A DNA stretch of 64,000 nucleotides from Streptomyces xylophagus. Lineage in GTDB: Bacteria; Actinomycetota; Actinomycetes; Streptomycetales; Streptomycetaceae. Of the stretch, positions 33,329 through 42,089 are shown piece after piece. The notes under the pieces were generated by a model. The model ran no database searches, was not told the DNA's origin, and worked only from the letters and a program-made list of their open reading frames with translations. Location: assembly GCF_000716435.1 (NCBI RefSeq), contig NZ_JNWO01000003.1, positions 467,654-531,653 of the forward strand, read 5' to 3'. Numbering within the stretch: position 1 is the first letter of the stretch; every line of letters starts with the position of its first letter. A program made the position numbers and the translations under genes.

Positions 33329-35419
33329 ATGACAACTCCTGCAGCTGTGATCGTGGACGCCGCCGCCTACGCGCAAGCGGTCGAGGACGCGGTGAAGGCG
33401 TCGGCCGCCTACTACGCCGCCGGCACCTCCGCGCTGGACGACGACTCCTACGACCGGCTGGTGCGCGGCATCGCCGCATGGGAGGCCGAGAATCCCGACC
33501 AGGTACTGCCCGACTCCCCGACCGGGAAGATCGCCGGCGGCGCGGTCGAGGGCGATGTCCCGCACACGGTGGCGATGCTGAGCCTGGACAACGTGTTCTC
33601 CGCGGAGGAGTTCACCGCCTGGACCGCCTCGCTGGCCCGAAGAATCGACCACGAGGTCACGCGGTTCAGTGTGGAGCCGAAGCTGGACGGTCTGGCGATC
33701 GCGGCCCGTTACGACCGCGGCCGGCTCACCCGGCTCATCACCCGCGGCGACGGCACGGCAGGCGAGGACGTCACCCACGCGATCGGCACCATCGAGGGCC
33801 TGCCGCAGGAGTTGGCCGAGCCGGTCTCCGTCGAGGTGCGCGGCGAAGTCCTCATGACCACCGCCCAGTTCGAGCACGGCAACGAGGTACGTACCGCGCA
33901 CGGCGGGCAGCCGTTCGCCAACCCGCGCGGCGCCGCGGCGGGCACCCTGCGCGCCAAGGAGCGTGCCTATACGGTGCCGATGACGTTCTTCGGCTACGGC
34001 CTGCTGCCCCTCCCCGACACGGAGGCCGGGCTCGCGGCACGGCTGGTCGAGCTCGCGCACAGCGACCTCATGACCCAGGCCGCCACCTACGGGATCAACA
34101 CCACCGCCACCACTCCCGTGCCCGGCATCACCGCCGACACGGTCGAGGAGGTGCTGGCCCGGGTACAGGAGATCGCCGCGCTGCGAGCCGCATTGCCGTT
34201 CGGGATCGACGGGATCGTCATCAAGGCCGACCTGGCCGCCGACCAGCGGGCCGCCGGGTCGGGGTCACGGGCGCCGCGCTGGGCGATCGCGTACAAGCTG
34301 CCCGCCGTGGAGAAGATCACCCGGCTGCTGGAGGTGGAGTGGAACGTGGGCCGCACCGGGATCATCGCCCCACGCGCCGTCCTGGAACCGGTCGAGATCG
34401 ACGGGGCCACCATCACCTACGCCACCCTCCACAACCCGGGCGACATCACCCGCCGCGACCTGCGCCTGGGCGACCACGTCATGGTCCACCGGGCCGGCGA
34501 CGTCATCCCCCGCGTCGAAGCGCCGGTCGCGCATCTGCGTACCGGCGACGAACAGCCCATCGTGTTTCCCGAGGTGTGCCCGCGCTGCGGCTCCGCCATC
34601 GACACCAGCGAACTGCGGTGGCGCTGCGAACAGGGCCGCAACTGCCACCTCGTCGCCGCCCTGTCGTACGCCACCGGCCGCGACCAGCTCGACATCGAGG
34701 GCCTGGGTCACACCCGTGTCGTCCAGCTCGTCGACGCCGGCCTGGTCGCCGATCTCGCCGACCTGTTCGCCCTCACCCGCGACCAACTCCTGGGCCTGGA
34801 GCGGATGGGCGAGACCAGCACCGACAACCTCCTCGCGGCGATCGACGCGGCCAAGGGCCAACCTCTGTCACGGGTGCTGTGCGCGCTCGGAGTGCGCGGC
34901 ACCGGCCGCTCCATGTCCCGCCGTATCGCCCGCTACTTCGCCACCATGGACACCATCCGGGCCGCCGACGCGGAAGCCATGCAGCGGGTCGAGGGGATCG
35001 GCACCGAGAAGGCCCCCTCGATCGTCGCCGAACTCGTGGACCTGGCCCCGCTGATCGACAAGCTCGCCGCAGCCGGGGTCAACATGACCGAACCCGGCGC
35101 GACCCCGCCCGCGCCCACGACCGACGATGCCGCAACTGCCCCTACGGATGCGGCAGATACGGCCGACGGGCCGCTGGCCGGGATGACCGTGGTCGTCACC
35201 GGCGCGATGACCGGCCCGCTGGAAAAGCTCAGCCGGAATCAGATGAACGAACTCGTCGAGCGCGCCGGTGGCCGTTCCTCCTCCAGCGTCTCCAAGAAGA
35301 CCACCCTGGTGGTGGCCGGCGAGAACGCGGGATCGAAGCGAGCCAAGGCCGAGACGCTCGGCATCCGTCTCGCCACCCCGGACGAGTTCGCGACACTGAT
35401 CGCGGAGTACCTCGACTGA
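33329..35419 (+). CDS. ligA: NAD-dependent DNA ligase LigA (possibly an accessory copy)
   Basis: A 696-residue NAD-dependent ligase joining 3'-OH and 5'-phosphate nicks. Domains: Ia NMN-binding ([18 protein letters not shown]), adenylation with KxDG as [17 protein letters not shown] and [18 protein letters not shown] fold ([20 protein letters not shown]), a four-Cys zinc finger ([20 protein letters not shown] ... C), HhH repeats, and a C-terminal BRCT ([20 protein letters not shown]). An Asp/Ala/Thr-rich linker precedes BRCT. ATG 33329 is preferred over in-frame codons upstream. Neighbours (Lrp regulator, unknown protein) are not those I associate with the main ligA of Streptomyces, so this may be a second ligase. 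Confidence 0.92.
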   Translation: MTTPAAVIVDAAAYAQAVEDAVKASAAYYAAGTSALDDDSYDRLVRGIAAWEAENPDQVLPDSPTGKIAGGAVEGDVPHTVAMLSLDNVFSAEEFTAWTASLARRIDHEVTRFSVEPKLDGLAIAARYDRGRLTRLITRGDGTAGEDVTHAIGTIEGLPQELAEPVSVEVRGEVLMTTAQFEHGNEVRTAHGGQPFANPRGAAAGTLRAKERAYTVPMTFFGYGLLPLPDTEAGLAARLVELAHSDLMTQAATYGINTTATTPVPGITADTVEEVLARVQEIAALRAALPFGIDGIVIKADLAADQRAAGSGSRAPRWAIAYKLPAVEKITRLLEVEWNVGRTGIIAPRAVLEPVEIDGATITYATLHNPGDITRRDLRLGDHVMVHRAGDVIPRVEAPVAHLRTGDEQPIVFPEVCPRCGSAIDTSELRWRCEQGRNCHLVAALSYATGRDQLDIEGLGHTRVVQLVDAGLVADLADLFALTRDQLLGLERMGETSTDNLLAAIDAAKGQPLSRVLCALGVRGTGRSMSRRIARYFATMDTIRAADAEAMQRVEGIGTEKAPSIVAELVDLAPLIDKLAAAGVNMTEPGATPPAPTTDDAATAPTDAADTADGPLAGMTVVVTGAMTGPLEKLSRNQMNELVERAGGRSSSSVSKKTTLVVAGENAGSKRAKAETLGIRLATPDEFATLIAEYLD

Positions 35420-35760
35420 AGCTTCGCGTATGAGGTGTTCCGGAGGGGAGGGTGTTCCGCAGCTCACAGTGGCCGGCAGGACATGAGCGGGAACAACTGA
35501 GGCGGGTGGCCCGTTCATCCATATGTGGCTGCGGAGGGGACAGTGTCCCCGGGCCTCACCTATAGCCCATGGGGACGATCGTCCGGCTGAAGCCCCATGG
35601 AGCCCCTCGCCGAGAGGCGACCGCCCTCCGCACGCCACCACGTACGGTCCCGGCTGGTCTCCCCCGTCCAGCCGGGGCTCTTTCACTCCCAGGGGCGTCC
35701 TCCCGCACTCCGCGACAGGGGCAGAATGGACGCCACACAGCCGCTGCGGATGGGGAGTTC
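35420..35760. other. Gap after ligA with candidate terminator
   Basis: About 340 bases. It holds a perfect 9-bp stem CCCGGCTGG (35649-35657) / CCAGCCGGG (35668-35676) followed by CTCTTTC, a plausible ligA terminator. The frame of the next gene stays open upstream to an ATG at 35569, but that stretch spans the hairpin and has Arg/Pro-rich random-looking content, so I do not take it as coding. Confidence 0.45.
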
Positions 35761-36309
35761 ATGGACACGCGTACGTTCGACGCGCTGACGGAGTCGATGA
35801 AGAGCGCGTACGTCGCGGGTCTCAGCGAAGGTGCCGTGCCCCGCCCGGTCATCATGCCGCTGGTGCGCGGCGAGTTGGTCGGCCTGATCTGGCTGCGCCC
35901 GGTCGAGTCCGCCGAGGACGCCCTCACGGCGATCGCGTCGCTGTCGAACATCGCCGCGGCGGCGAACGCCGACGAGATCGTGCTCGCCTGGGAGACCCAG
36001 GACGTCGCCACCACCTGCGAACTGCCCTCCGACGGGCCGTCGCCCTGCCTCAACATGGTGCACGCCTCGAAGGACGGCCACACACTCCACCAGTTCCCGT
36101 ACACCGAGGACTCGGTATCGGCCGAACCTCATTGGCTGCCGGTCCCGGCTCCCCAGCCCGACGGCAAGCTGATGCCGCCTGTGCAGGCCGCGGTCGACTA
36201 TGCCTTCACTCCCCTCGAACTGGACCATCCCTCCCCGTTCGGCGTCACGGTCGTGCTGATGGAAGAGGACGGCTACAAACTGCGCCTCACCGAAGCATTC
36301 GCCTTCTGA
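35761..36309 (+). CDS. Hypothetical protein
   Basis: A 182-residue acidic, probably cytoplasmic protein. ATG 35761 follows GATGGGGAG. I recognise no family. Visible features: MKSAYVAGLSEGAVPRPVIM near the N terminus, a beta-rich middle with NADEIVLAWETQDVATTCEL, and HTLHQFPYTEDSVSAEPHW. No signal peptide, membrane span or Cys cluster. It stands alone between ligA and the PaaX-family gene, all in the same direction. Confidence 0.75.
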   Translation: MDTRTFDALTESMKSAYVAGLSEGAVPRPVIMPLVRGELVGLIWLRPVESAEDALTAIASLSNIAAAANADEIVLAWETQDVATTCELPSDGPSPCLNMVHASKDGHTLHQFPYTEDSVSAEPHWLPVPAPQPDGKLMPPVQAAVDYAFTPLELDHPSPFGVTVVLMEEDGYKLRLTEAFAF

Positions 36310-36417
36310 GCGCCTCGGGGCCGATGGATCGATCATTCGGCAGGTGACCAACCGCCGTTACAGACATGACACAGTTCACGGCACAGTGGCACCGTACGCC
36401 CGCCCCGGGCCTACGCT

Positions 36418-37278
36418 GTGCCGGTGACCAGTGTCGATGTCGCCGCCCGACCCGCCGCCGAGAGCGGTCCCGAGCCGCGCACCCAGTCCCTGATGCTGAC
36501 CTTCTTCGGCGCTCATGTGCTGGGGCGGCCCATCGCCGTGTCGTCGGGCAGTGTGATCGCCGCTCTCGGTAGGTCGGGCAGTACCGAGGAGGCGGTGCGG
36601 ACCACCCTGAACCGCATGGTCAAACGCGATCTGCTCGAGCGGCGGCGCCAGGGCCGGAAGACGTACTTCGGGCTGACACCGCACGCCGTCCAGGTACTGA
36701 CGGACGGCAAGGACCGCATCTGGCGCACCGGCGCGGTGAACCGCGACTGGGACGGCCGCTGGACGATGGTGGGCTTCTCGCTGCCCGAGGCATGGAGCCG
36801 CGAGCGGCACGATCTGCGCTCCCGCCTGATCTGGGCGGGCTTCGGCCCGCTGCAGAACGGCCTGTGGGTGGCCCCGGCGCGCGTCGACGTCCGCGAGATG
36901 GTGGCCGGTCTCGGCCTGGAGCCGTATCTGCGGGTGTTCCGGGCGGAGGTCGAGTCGCCGACCGACGTCCGCGAGGTGCTTGAGCAGGCGTTCGACGTGC
37001 CGGCCATCGGCGCGCGCTACCGGGCGTTCCTGGAGCGCTGGGACCGCACCGACCCGCTGCCCGCGGCAGCCTCCGGCGACGAACTCGCGGGTCAACTCCT
37101 GGTGCACACCGACTGGTTGGACCTGGTGCGACGCGACCCGCATCTGCCCGCCGAGCACCTTCCGGGGGACTGGCCCGCCGCGCAGGCGGAGACCGTCTTC
37201 CGCGGCCTGGCCAGCCGCTGGGAGCGTCCGGCGGCGCGCGCGGCTGCCCGCCTGTTGGACACCGTGACGCTGGACTGA
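36418..37278 (+). CDS. PaaX-family transcriptional regulator
   Basis: A 286-residue regulator of the PaaX family. The N-terminal winged HTH has RTQSLMLTFFGAHVLGRPIA, then EEAVRTTLNRMVKRDLLERR and a YFGLTPHAVQVL wing. The middle and C-terminal PaaX domains show WTMVGFSLPEAWSRERHDLR and RLIWAGFGPLQNGLWVAPA. GTG 36418 or GTG 36424 starts it. PaaX in E. coli represses phenylacetate genes, but this gene lies 12 kb from the paa island, which has its own TetR regulator, and Streptomyces carry many PaaX paralogues. A link to phenylacetate is unproven. Confidence 0.87.
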   Translation: MPVTSVDVAARPAAESGPEPRTQSLMLTFFGAHVLGRPIAVSSGSVIAALGRSGSTEEAVRTTLNRMVKRDLLERRRQGRKTYFGLTPHAVQVLTDGKDRIWRTGAVNRDWDGRWTMVGFSLPEAWSRERHDLRSRLIWAGFGPLQNGLWVAPARVDVREMVAGLGLEPYLRVFRAEVESPTDVREVLEQAFDVPAIGARYRAFLERWDRTDPLPAAASGDELAGQLLVHTDWLDLVRRDPHLPAEHLPGDWPAAQAETVFRGLASRWERPAARAAARLLDTVTLD

Positions 37279-37370
37279 CCCCCCGGACACCGCTCACACC
37301 TCGAACCCCTCACACCTCGGACCCCGCGCATCCACCGGCGGATCCGCCTGCCTCATTATTGGTCAATCTA

Positions 37371-37400
37371 TTGACGGCAGTGAAAAAAGAGCCCTACATT
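37371..37400 (+). promoter_or_regulatory. Housekeeping-type promoter upstream of secreted hydrolase
   Basis: -35 TTGACG (37371-37376), 18-base spacer, -10 TACATT (37395-37400), in an AT-rich patch. Downstream, in the expected 5' leader, the 14-mer CGCTCTTCCAGCTC occurs twice (37406-37419, 37435-37448). Confidence 0.6.
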
Positions 37401-37491
37401 CGCAGCGCTCTTCCAGCTCATTGCTCCCCCTCGCCGCTCTTCCAGCTCGCTCCCCCCACTCGGTCCCCACACGACCCGCGGAGCCGCCGCC

Positions 37492-38847
37492 ATGCCCCGA
37501 CCCCGTTTCTCGACCCTCGCCGCAGCCTGCGCAACCGCCCTCGCGACCGCTCTGATCGGTCCTGCGACCGGCGCCCACGCGGCCACCACCGTCGCCCAGT
37601 ACTCCGGCACTCTCGCCGACGGCGCGACCTGGATCGCGGAGGCACCCGCGCAGTGGAACGGCACCCTGTTGCTGTTCAGCCACGGCTTCGGACCTACGAC
37701 CGCTGCCGACGCCCCGTCGCCCGCGGTGCGCCAGGCTCTCCTGGACGCCGGTTATGCCCTCGCCGGCTCCTCCTACGACCCGAACGGCTCGATGTGGGCG
37801 CTCGATTCGGCCGAGCGGGACCAGTTCGCCGCGCTCACCGCCTTTCGCGGACAGGTCGGCGCGCCGACCCGGGTCATCTCGGTGGGCCAGTCGATGGGCG
37901 GCCTCGTCAACGCCCGGATCGCCCGGGACGGCGTGGGACGCGTCGACGGTGCGCTCGGCCTGTGCGGCCTGGTCGCGGGGGGTGTCGATCTGGACAACTA
38001 CCAGCTGGACGCCGAGTACACCCTGGCCACGTTCTTCGACCCGGCCGACGCCGACGCCCTGGTGAACCTGGACGACCAGGCCGACGGCGCCGCTCTCGCC
38101 GCCCGGCTCACGACGGCGGTGGAAGCGGCACAGCAGACCCCGGCGGGACGCGCCCGGATCGCTCTGGCCGCCGCCTACCTCAACCTCGCCGACTGGGCTC
38201 CCGGCCAGCAGCCGCCCGCCGACGACGACTTCGCGGGTCAGGAGCAGCAACAGTACGCATGGCTGGCGCAGGGCCTGCTCCAGTTCATCGTCCCGGCACG
38301 CTGGTCGGTGGAGCAGTCCGCCGGCGGCAACACGTCCTGGAACAAGGGCGTCGACTACGCCGGCCTGCTGCGCGAATCGGCCCACGCCAAGCAGGTCGAG
38401 TCGCTGTACCGCGACGCCGGGCTCGACCTGCGCACCGACCTGAACCAGCTCACCCGCGGTGCGGACATCACAGCCGACCCCACGGCCGTGGCTCAGCTGC
38501 GGCGGACCTCGACCGCCGGACAGGGGCTGGCCGTTCCGCTGCTGGACATCCACACCACCGCCGACCAACTGGTGCCCGTGGAACAGGAGTCGGCCTTCGC
38601 CGGGCGGGTACGCCGGGCCGGTGACTCCGCGCTGCTGCGCCAGGCCTACGTGGCGCGCCAGAGCCACTGCAACTTCACCACCGCCGAAGTGGTCGCCGGT
38701 CTGCACGCCGTGGAACACCGGCTGGACACCGGGCACTGGGGCGACTCCACCACCGCCGCCGAACTCCAGCGCGGTGCCGACGAGTTGGGCCTCGACGGCG
38801 CCGCCTTCACCGACTACCGGCCGAGCCGTCTGACCGGTGCCCGCTGA
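37492..38847 (+). CDS. Secreted alpha/beta-hydrolase-like protein
   Basis: A 451-residue exported serine hydrolase. The signal peptide has a basic start (MPRPRFSTLAAACATALATA) and likely cleavage after GPATGAHAA. The nucleophile elbow is RVISVGQSMGGLVNARIA (GxSxG). An oxyanion-type LLLFSHGFGP precedes it, and LLDIHTTADQLVPVEQE plus RQSHCNFTTAEV supply candidate Asp and His. The substrate is unknown; the family contains esterases and cutinase-like depolymerases. Preceded by a good promoter; an MFS exporter follows 51 bases later and may share the transcript. Confidence 0.82.
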   Translation: MPRPRFSTLAAACATALATALIGPATGAHAATTVAQYSGTLADGATWIAEAPAQWNGTLLLFSHGFGPTTAADAPSPAVRQALLDAGYALAGSSYDPNGSMWALDSAERDQFAALTAFRGQVGAPTRVISVGQSMGGLVNARIARDGVGRVDGALGLCGLVAGGVDLDNYQLDAEYTLATFFDPADADALVNLDDQADGAALAARLTTAVEAAQQTPAGRARIALAAAYLNLADWAPGQQPPADDDFAGQEQQQYAWLAQGLLQFIVPARWSVEQSAGGNTSWNKGVDYAGLLRESAHAKQVESLYRDAGLDLRTDLNQLTRGADITADPTAVAQLRRTSTAGQGLAVPLLDIHTTADQLVPVEQESAFAGRVRRAGDSALLRQAYVARQSHCNFTTAEVVAGLHAVEHRLDTGHWGDSTTAAELQRGADELGLDGAAFTDYRPSRLTGAR

Positions 38848-38898
38848 CCCCGAACCGCCCTCTCCCCGTCCCGATCCTGCGCGCCTCAGGAGCCCTCC

Positions 38899-40455
38899 GT
38901 GTCAATGACGACCGAATCCTCCGCCAGAACCGCCACCGGCCCCGGCCTGAGCACCGGCACCCTGGTCGCCGGTCTCCTCGCCGTCTGCCTCGCCCAGATC
39001 GGCCTGGCCATACCGGCCACGCTCAACGGGCTGTTCCAGTCCGACCTGAATCCGGTCGGCTCCCAACTCACCTGGATATCCGACGCGTTCCTGCTCCCGG
39101 TCGCCGTACTGGAGCTGACCTTCGGCCTGTTGGGCGACCTCTTCGGCCGCAAGCGGCTGCTGGTCGGCGGCGCTTCGCTGCTGGCGGTGGGCGAGTTGGT
39201 CAGCGCCACCTCCACCGGCGTGCACCAGCTCTGGACCGGGCAGGCCCTGGCCGGCCTGGGCGCCGCCGCGCTCTTCCCGACCTCGCTGGCCATCCTGGCC
39301 GCCGGCACCACCTCACCCGCACAACGGGCCCGGGTCATCGCCATGTGGGCGGCCCTGCTCTCCACCGGCGGATTCATCGCCCCGCTGCTCGGTGGCGTCA
39401 CCGCCACCTACGGCTCGTGGCGCTGGTCCTTCGTCGTGGTCACCGCCATCGCGGTCGTCAGCGTCGCCGTCAGCGCCCTGTTCGCCGTCAACTCCAGTGC
39501 CCCTGAGGGTCGTTCACTCGACATAGCGGGCCAACTCACCATCGGCCTCGGCCTGTTCTCCCTCCTCTACGCCATCATCCAGGGGCCTACGGACGGTTGG
39601 GGCTCGCCCTCGATCGTCATCGCCTTCGTCCTGGCGGCCGTGTTCCTCGCCGCCTTCGTGCTGGCGGAGAAGCACGCCAAGTCCCCGCTCCTGCGCCTGG
39701 ATCTGTTCCGTAATCGCGCGTTCGCCGTCGCCTCGGTCGTGGCCGTGGTGGGCATGTTCGCCTTCCTGGGCACCGCCTACTCCGTCAGCATCCGGCTCGG
39801 CCCGGTGCAGGACCAGGCCCCGATGCGGACGGGCCTGGCCTTCGTCCTGCTCAACGGCGTCACGCTGGTGATGCTGCCGCTGACGGAACGGCTGCTGCGA
39901 ACCGTCGCACCGGGGCTACTGCTGGGCGCGGGGCTGCTGTTGATCGCGGCGGGCGACTACTGGGCCGCCACTCTCCCGATCACCGACACGGCCTTCACCT
40001 CACTCATCCTGCCGCTCGGCCTGGTCGGACTGGGCTTCGCGATCACCGTCTCGTCGATCACGGCGACGGCGGTCAACACCGTGTCGACACACCTGGCCGG
40101 CATGGCCAGCGCCACCACCAACCTGCTGCGCGACTTCGGTTTCACCCTGGGCCCCGCGATCATCGGAGCAGTCGCCCTGAGCCGCGCGGCCAGCAGCTTC
40201 TCCGCCTCCCTGCACGACTCGGCCCTGCCGCAGGCACTGAAAGGCGCGGGCACGGCCGTACTGGAAGAGGGCGGTCCTCTCGCGGTGAACGGCGCCTCGG
40301 AGGCGTCGCCGAAACTGGCCGACCTGCACCCACTCGCCATGGAAGCCCTCGGACACGGCTACTCGATCGGCTTCGTCGTCTGCGGCTCGGCCGCGCTGTT
40401 CTCCGCGTTGCTGGCCCTGATCACACTCCGCAGCCACAAGGCTTCCCCCTCCTGA
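38899..40455 (+). CDS. MFS transporter, DHA2 (EmrB/QacA) family
   Basis: A 518-residue drug:H+ antiporter-type protein with about 14 membrane spans. Motif A-like GDLFGRKRLLVGGASLLAVG and motif C region LSTGGFIAPLLGGVTATYGS (antiporter motif) are visible. N-terminal WISDAFLLPVAVLELTFGLL fits DHA2. GTG 38899 (MSMTTES) or ATG 38905 starts it. Probably exports a hydrophobic compound or antibiotic; no cognate biosynthetic gene is adjacent. Confidence 0.88.
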   Translation: MSMTTESSARTATGPGLSTGTLVAGLLAVCLAQIGLAIPATLNGLFQSDLNPVGSQLTWISDAFLLPVAVLELTFGLLGDLFGRKRLLVGGASLLAVGELVSATSTGVHQLWTGQALAGLGAAALFPTSLAILAAGTTSPAQRARVIAMWAALLSTGGFIAPLLGGVTATYGSWRWSFVVVTAIAVVSVAVSALFAVNSSAPEGRSLDIAGQLTIGLGLFSLLYAIIQGPTDGWGSPSIVIAFVLAAVFLAAFVLAEKHAKSPLLRLDLFRNRAFAVASVVAVVGMFAFLGTAYSVSIRLGPVQDQAPMRTGLAFVLLNGVTLVMLPLTERLLRTVAPGLLLGAGLLLIAAGDYWAATLPITDTAFTSLILPLGLVGLGFAITVSSITATAVNTVSTHLAGMASATTNLLRDFGFTLGPAIIGAVALSRAASSFSASLHDSALPQALKGAGTAVLEEGGPLAVNGASEASPKLADLHPLAMEALGHGYSIGFVVCGSAALFSALLALITLRSHKASPS

Positions 40456-40503
40456 CGGGTCCGCCCCACCCATGGTGCCTCCACGCACTACGCCCCCCAG
40501 AAC

Positions 40504-40520
40504 TATGGTGTCCCACCACA
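40504..40520 (+). promoter_or_regulatory. Imperfect palindrome upstream of MHS transporter
   Basis: TATGGT (40504-40509), 5-base spacer, ACCACA (40515-40520), 76 bases before the transporter ATG. One mismatch from perfect symmetry, and it matches TATGGG-N5-CCCATA upstream of bdhA. Candidate site for the GAF-PucR regulator encoded between these genes. Confidence 0.45.
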
Positions 40521-40595
40521 TGTGCCGCTGACGTGCCCCTTCCTAGCGTGTGCGCTCACGTACCCGTCCCCACCGCACACCAGGAAGTGGCGCAC

Positions 40596-42023
40596 ATGGC
40601 CTCCACACCCACCGCTCCCCCACCCCGCACCGACCTCACCCGCATAGTCGCCGCCAGCCTCATCGGCACGACGATCGAGTGGTACGACTTCTTCCTCTAC
40701 GGCTCCGCGGCCGCGCTCGTCTTCAACAAGCTGTTCTTCCCTGGCTCCGACCCGCTCGTCGGCACCCTGCTCTCCTTCCTCACCTACGCTGTGGGCTTCG
40801 CGGCCCGCCCGCTCGGCGCCCTGGTCTTCGGGCACTACGGCGACCGGATCGGCCGCAAGAAGCTGCTGGTGCTGAGCCTGCTACTGATGGGCGGGGCGAC
40901 CTTCGCGATCGGGCTGCTGCCGACCCACGCGACGGTGGGAGCGGCGGCACCGGTCCTGCTCACCGCGCTGCGTCTCGTGCAGGGTTTCGCGCTGGGCGGT
41001 GAGTGGGGCGGGGCCGTACTGCTGGTCTCGGAGCACGGGGACGCGCGGCGGCGCGGGTTCTGGGCGTCGTGGCCGCAAACCGGCGCGCCCGCGGGCCAGT
41101 TGCTCGCGACGGGCGTGCTGTCCCTGCTCACAGCCGTCCTGTCGGACGAGGCGTTCGGCAGCTGGGGCTGGCGTATCCCGTTCCTGCTCTCCGGTGTCCT
41201 GGTCGCCGTCGGTTTGTGGATTCGTCTGTCTGTCGATGAATCCCCTATATTCCAGGAGGCGTTGGCACAGGCGGAGGCCCGCAAAGCGGCCGCTCGCGCA
41301 ACGGCCTCAAGCTCCGACACCGAGCAACTCCCGCTCGTCTCCGTACTGCGCCACCACTGGCGCGACATCCTGGTCGCGATGGGCGCCCGCATGGCGGAGA
41401 ACATCAGCTATTACGTGATCACCGCGTTCATCCTCGTCTACGCCACCACCTCGGCCGGTGTCTCCCGGCAGACGGCGCTGAACTCCGTACTGATCGCCTC
41501 CGCCGTGCACTTCGCCGTCATCCCGGCCTGGGGCGCGTTGTCGGACCGGATCGGCCGCCGCCCCGTCTATCTGCTGGGCGCGGCAGGTGTCGGGCTGTGG
41601 ATATTCCCGTTCTTCTCCCTGATCGACACCGGGGACTTCGGCAACCTGGTCCTCGCCGTGACCGTCGGCCTGGTGCTGCACGGCGCGATGTACGCACCCC
41701 AAGCAGCCTTCTTCTCCGAGATGTTCGCGACCCGGATGCGCTACTCCGGCGCCTCGATCGGCGCCCAGTTCGCCTCGGTCGCGGCGGGCGCCCCGGCCCC
41801 GTTGATCGCCACCGCCCTGCTGGCCGACTACGACAGCTCGACCCCGATCGCCCTGTACGTGATCGCGGCCGTCGTCCTAACCCTGATCGCGGTGGGCACG
41901 GCCAAGGAGACCCGGCACCGCGACCTGGCCGAGGTCGAGGCCGCCACTGCCGACGAGCCTGCGGCCACTACCGCTCCCGCTCCCACTCCCGTGAAGGGCG
42001 CGGCGGACGCACGCACCACCTGA
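40596..42023 (+). CDS. MFS transporter, metabolite:H+ symporter (MHS) family
   Basis: A 475-residue symporter with 12 spans, most like ShiA/ProP-type MHS carriers that import organic acids. Signatures: ASLIGTTIEWYDFFLYGSAA at span 1, FGHYGDRIGRKKLLVLSLLL (motif A), LRLVQGFALGGEWGGAVLLV, and SDRIGRRPVYLLGAAGVGLW in the second half. ATG 40596 follows AGGAAG. A hairpin ends it at 42061-42089. With a 3-hydroxybutyrate dehydrogenase and a GAF-PucR regulator next door, uptake of 3-hydroxybutyrate or a related acid is a reasonable guess. Confidence 0.9.
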   Translation: MASTPTAPPPRTDLTRIVAASLIGTTIEWYDFFLYGSAAALVFNKLFFPGSDPLVGTLLSFLTYAVGFAARPLGALVFGHYGDRIGRKKLLVLSLLLMGGATFAIGLLPTHATVGAAAPVLLTALRLVQGFALGGEWGGAVLLVSEHGDARRRGFWASWPQTGAPAGQLLATGVLSLLTAVLSDEAFGSWGWRIPFLLSGVLVAVGLWIRLSVDESPIFQEALAQAEARKAAARATASSSDTEQLPLVSVLRHHWRDILVAMGARMAENISYYVITAFILVYATTSAGVSRQTALNSVLIASAVHFAVIPAWGALSDRIGRRPVYLLGAAGVGLWIFPFFSLIDTGDFGNLVLAVTVGLVLHGAMYAPQAAFFSEMFATRMRYSGASIGAQFASVAAGAPAPLIATALLADYDSSTPIALYVIAAVVLTLIAVGTAKETRHRDLAEVEAATADEPAATTAPAPTPVKGAADARTT

Positions 42024-42060
42024 TCACCGCGCACCACGGATCGCGCGCCGCGCCGCGCCG

Positions 42061-42089
42061 ACCCTCGTACGCCTCGCGCGTACGAGGGT
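42061..42089. terminator. Bidirectional terminator hairpin
   Basis: Perfect 12-bp stem ACCCTCGTACGC (42061-42072) / GCGTACGAGGGT (42078-42089) with 5-base loop CTCGC, between the convergent MHS transporter and GAF-PucR regulator genes. Confidence 0.8.

Noticed and set aside
35569..35760. N-terminal extension of the 35761 gene to ATG 35569
   Set aside because: The extension crosses a strong hairpin and is Arg/Pro-rich without pattern; ATG 35761 has a clear GGGGAG site.
36418..37278. The PaaX-family gene as regulator of the paa island
   Set aside because: It is 12 kb away, the island has its own TetR gene and matching operators, and PaaX paralogues are numerous in the genus.
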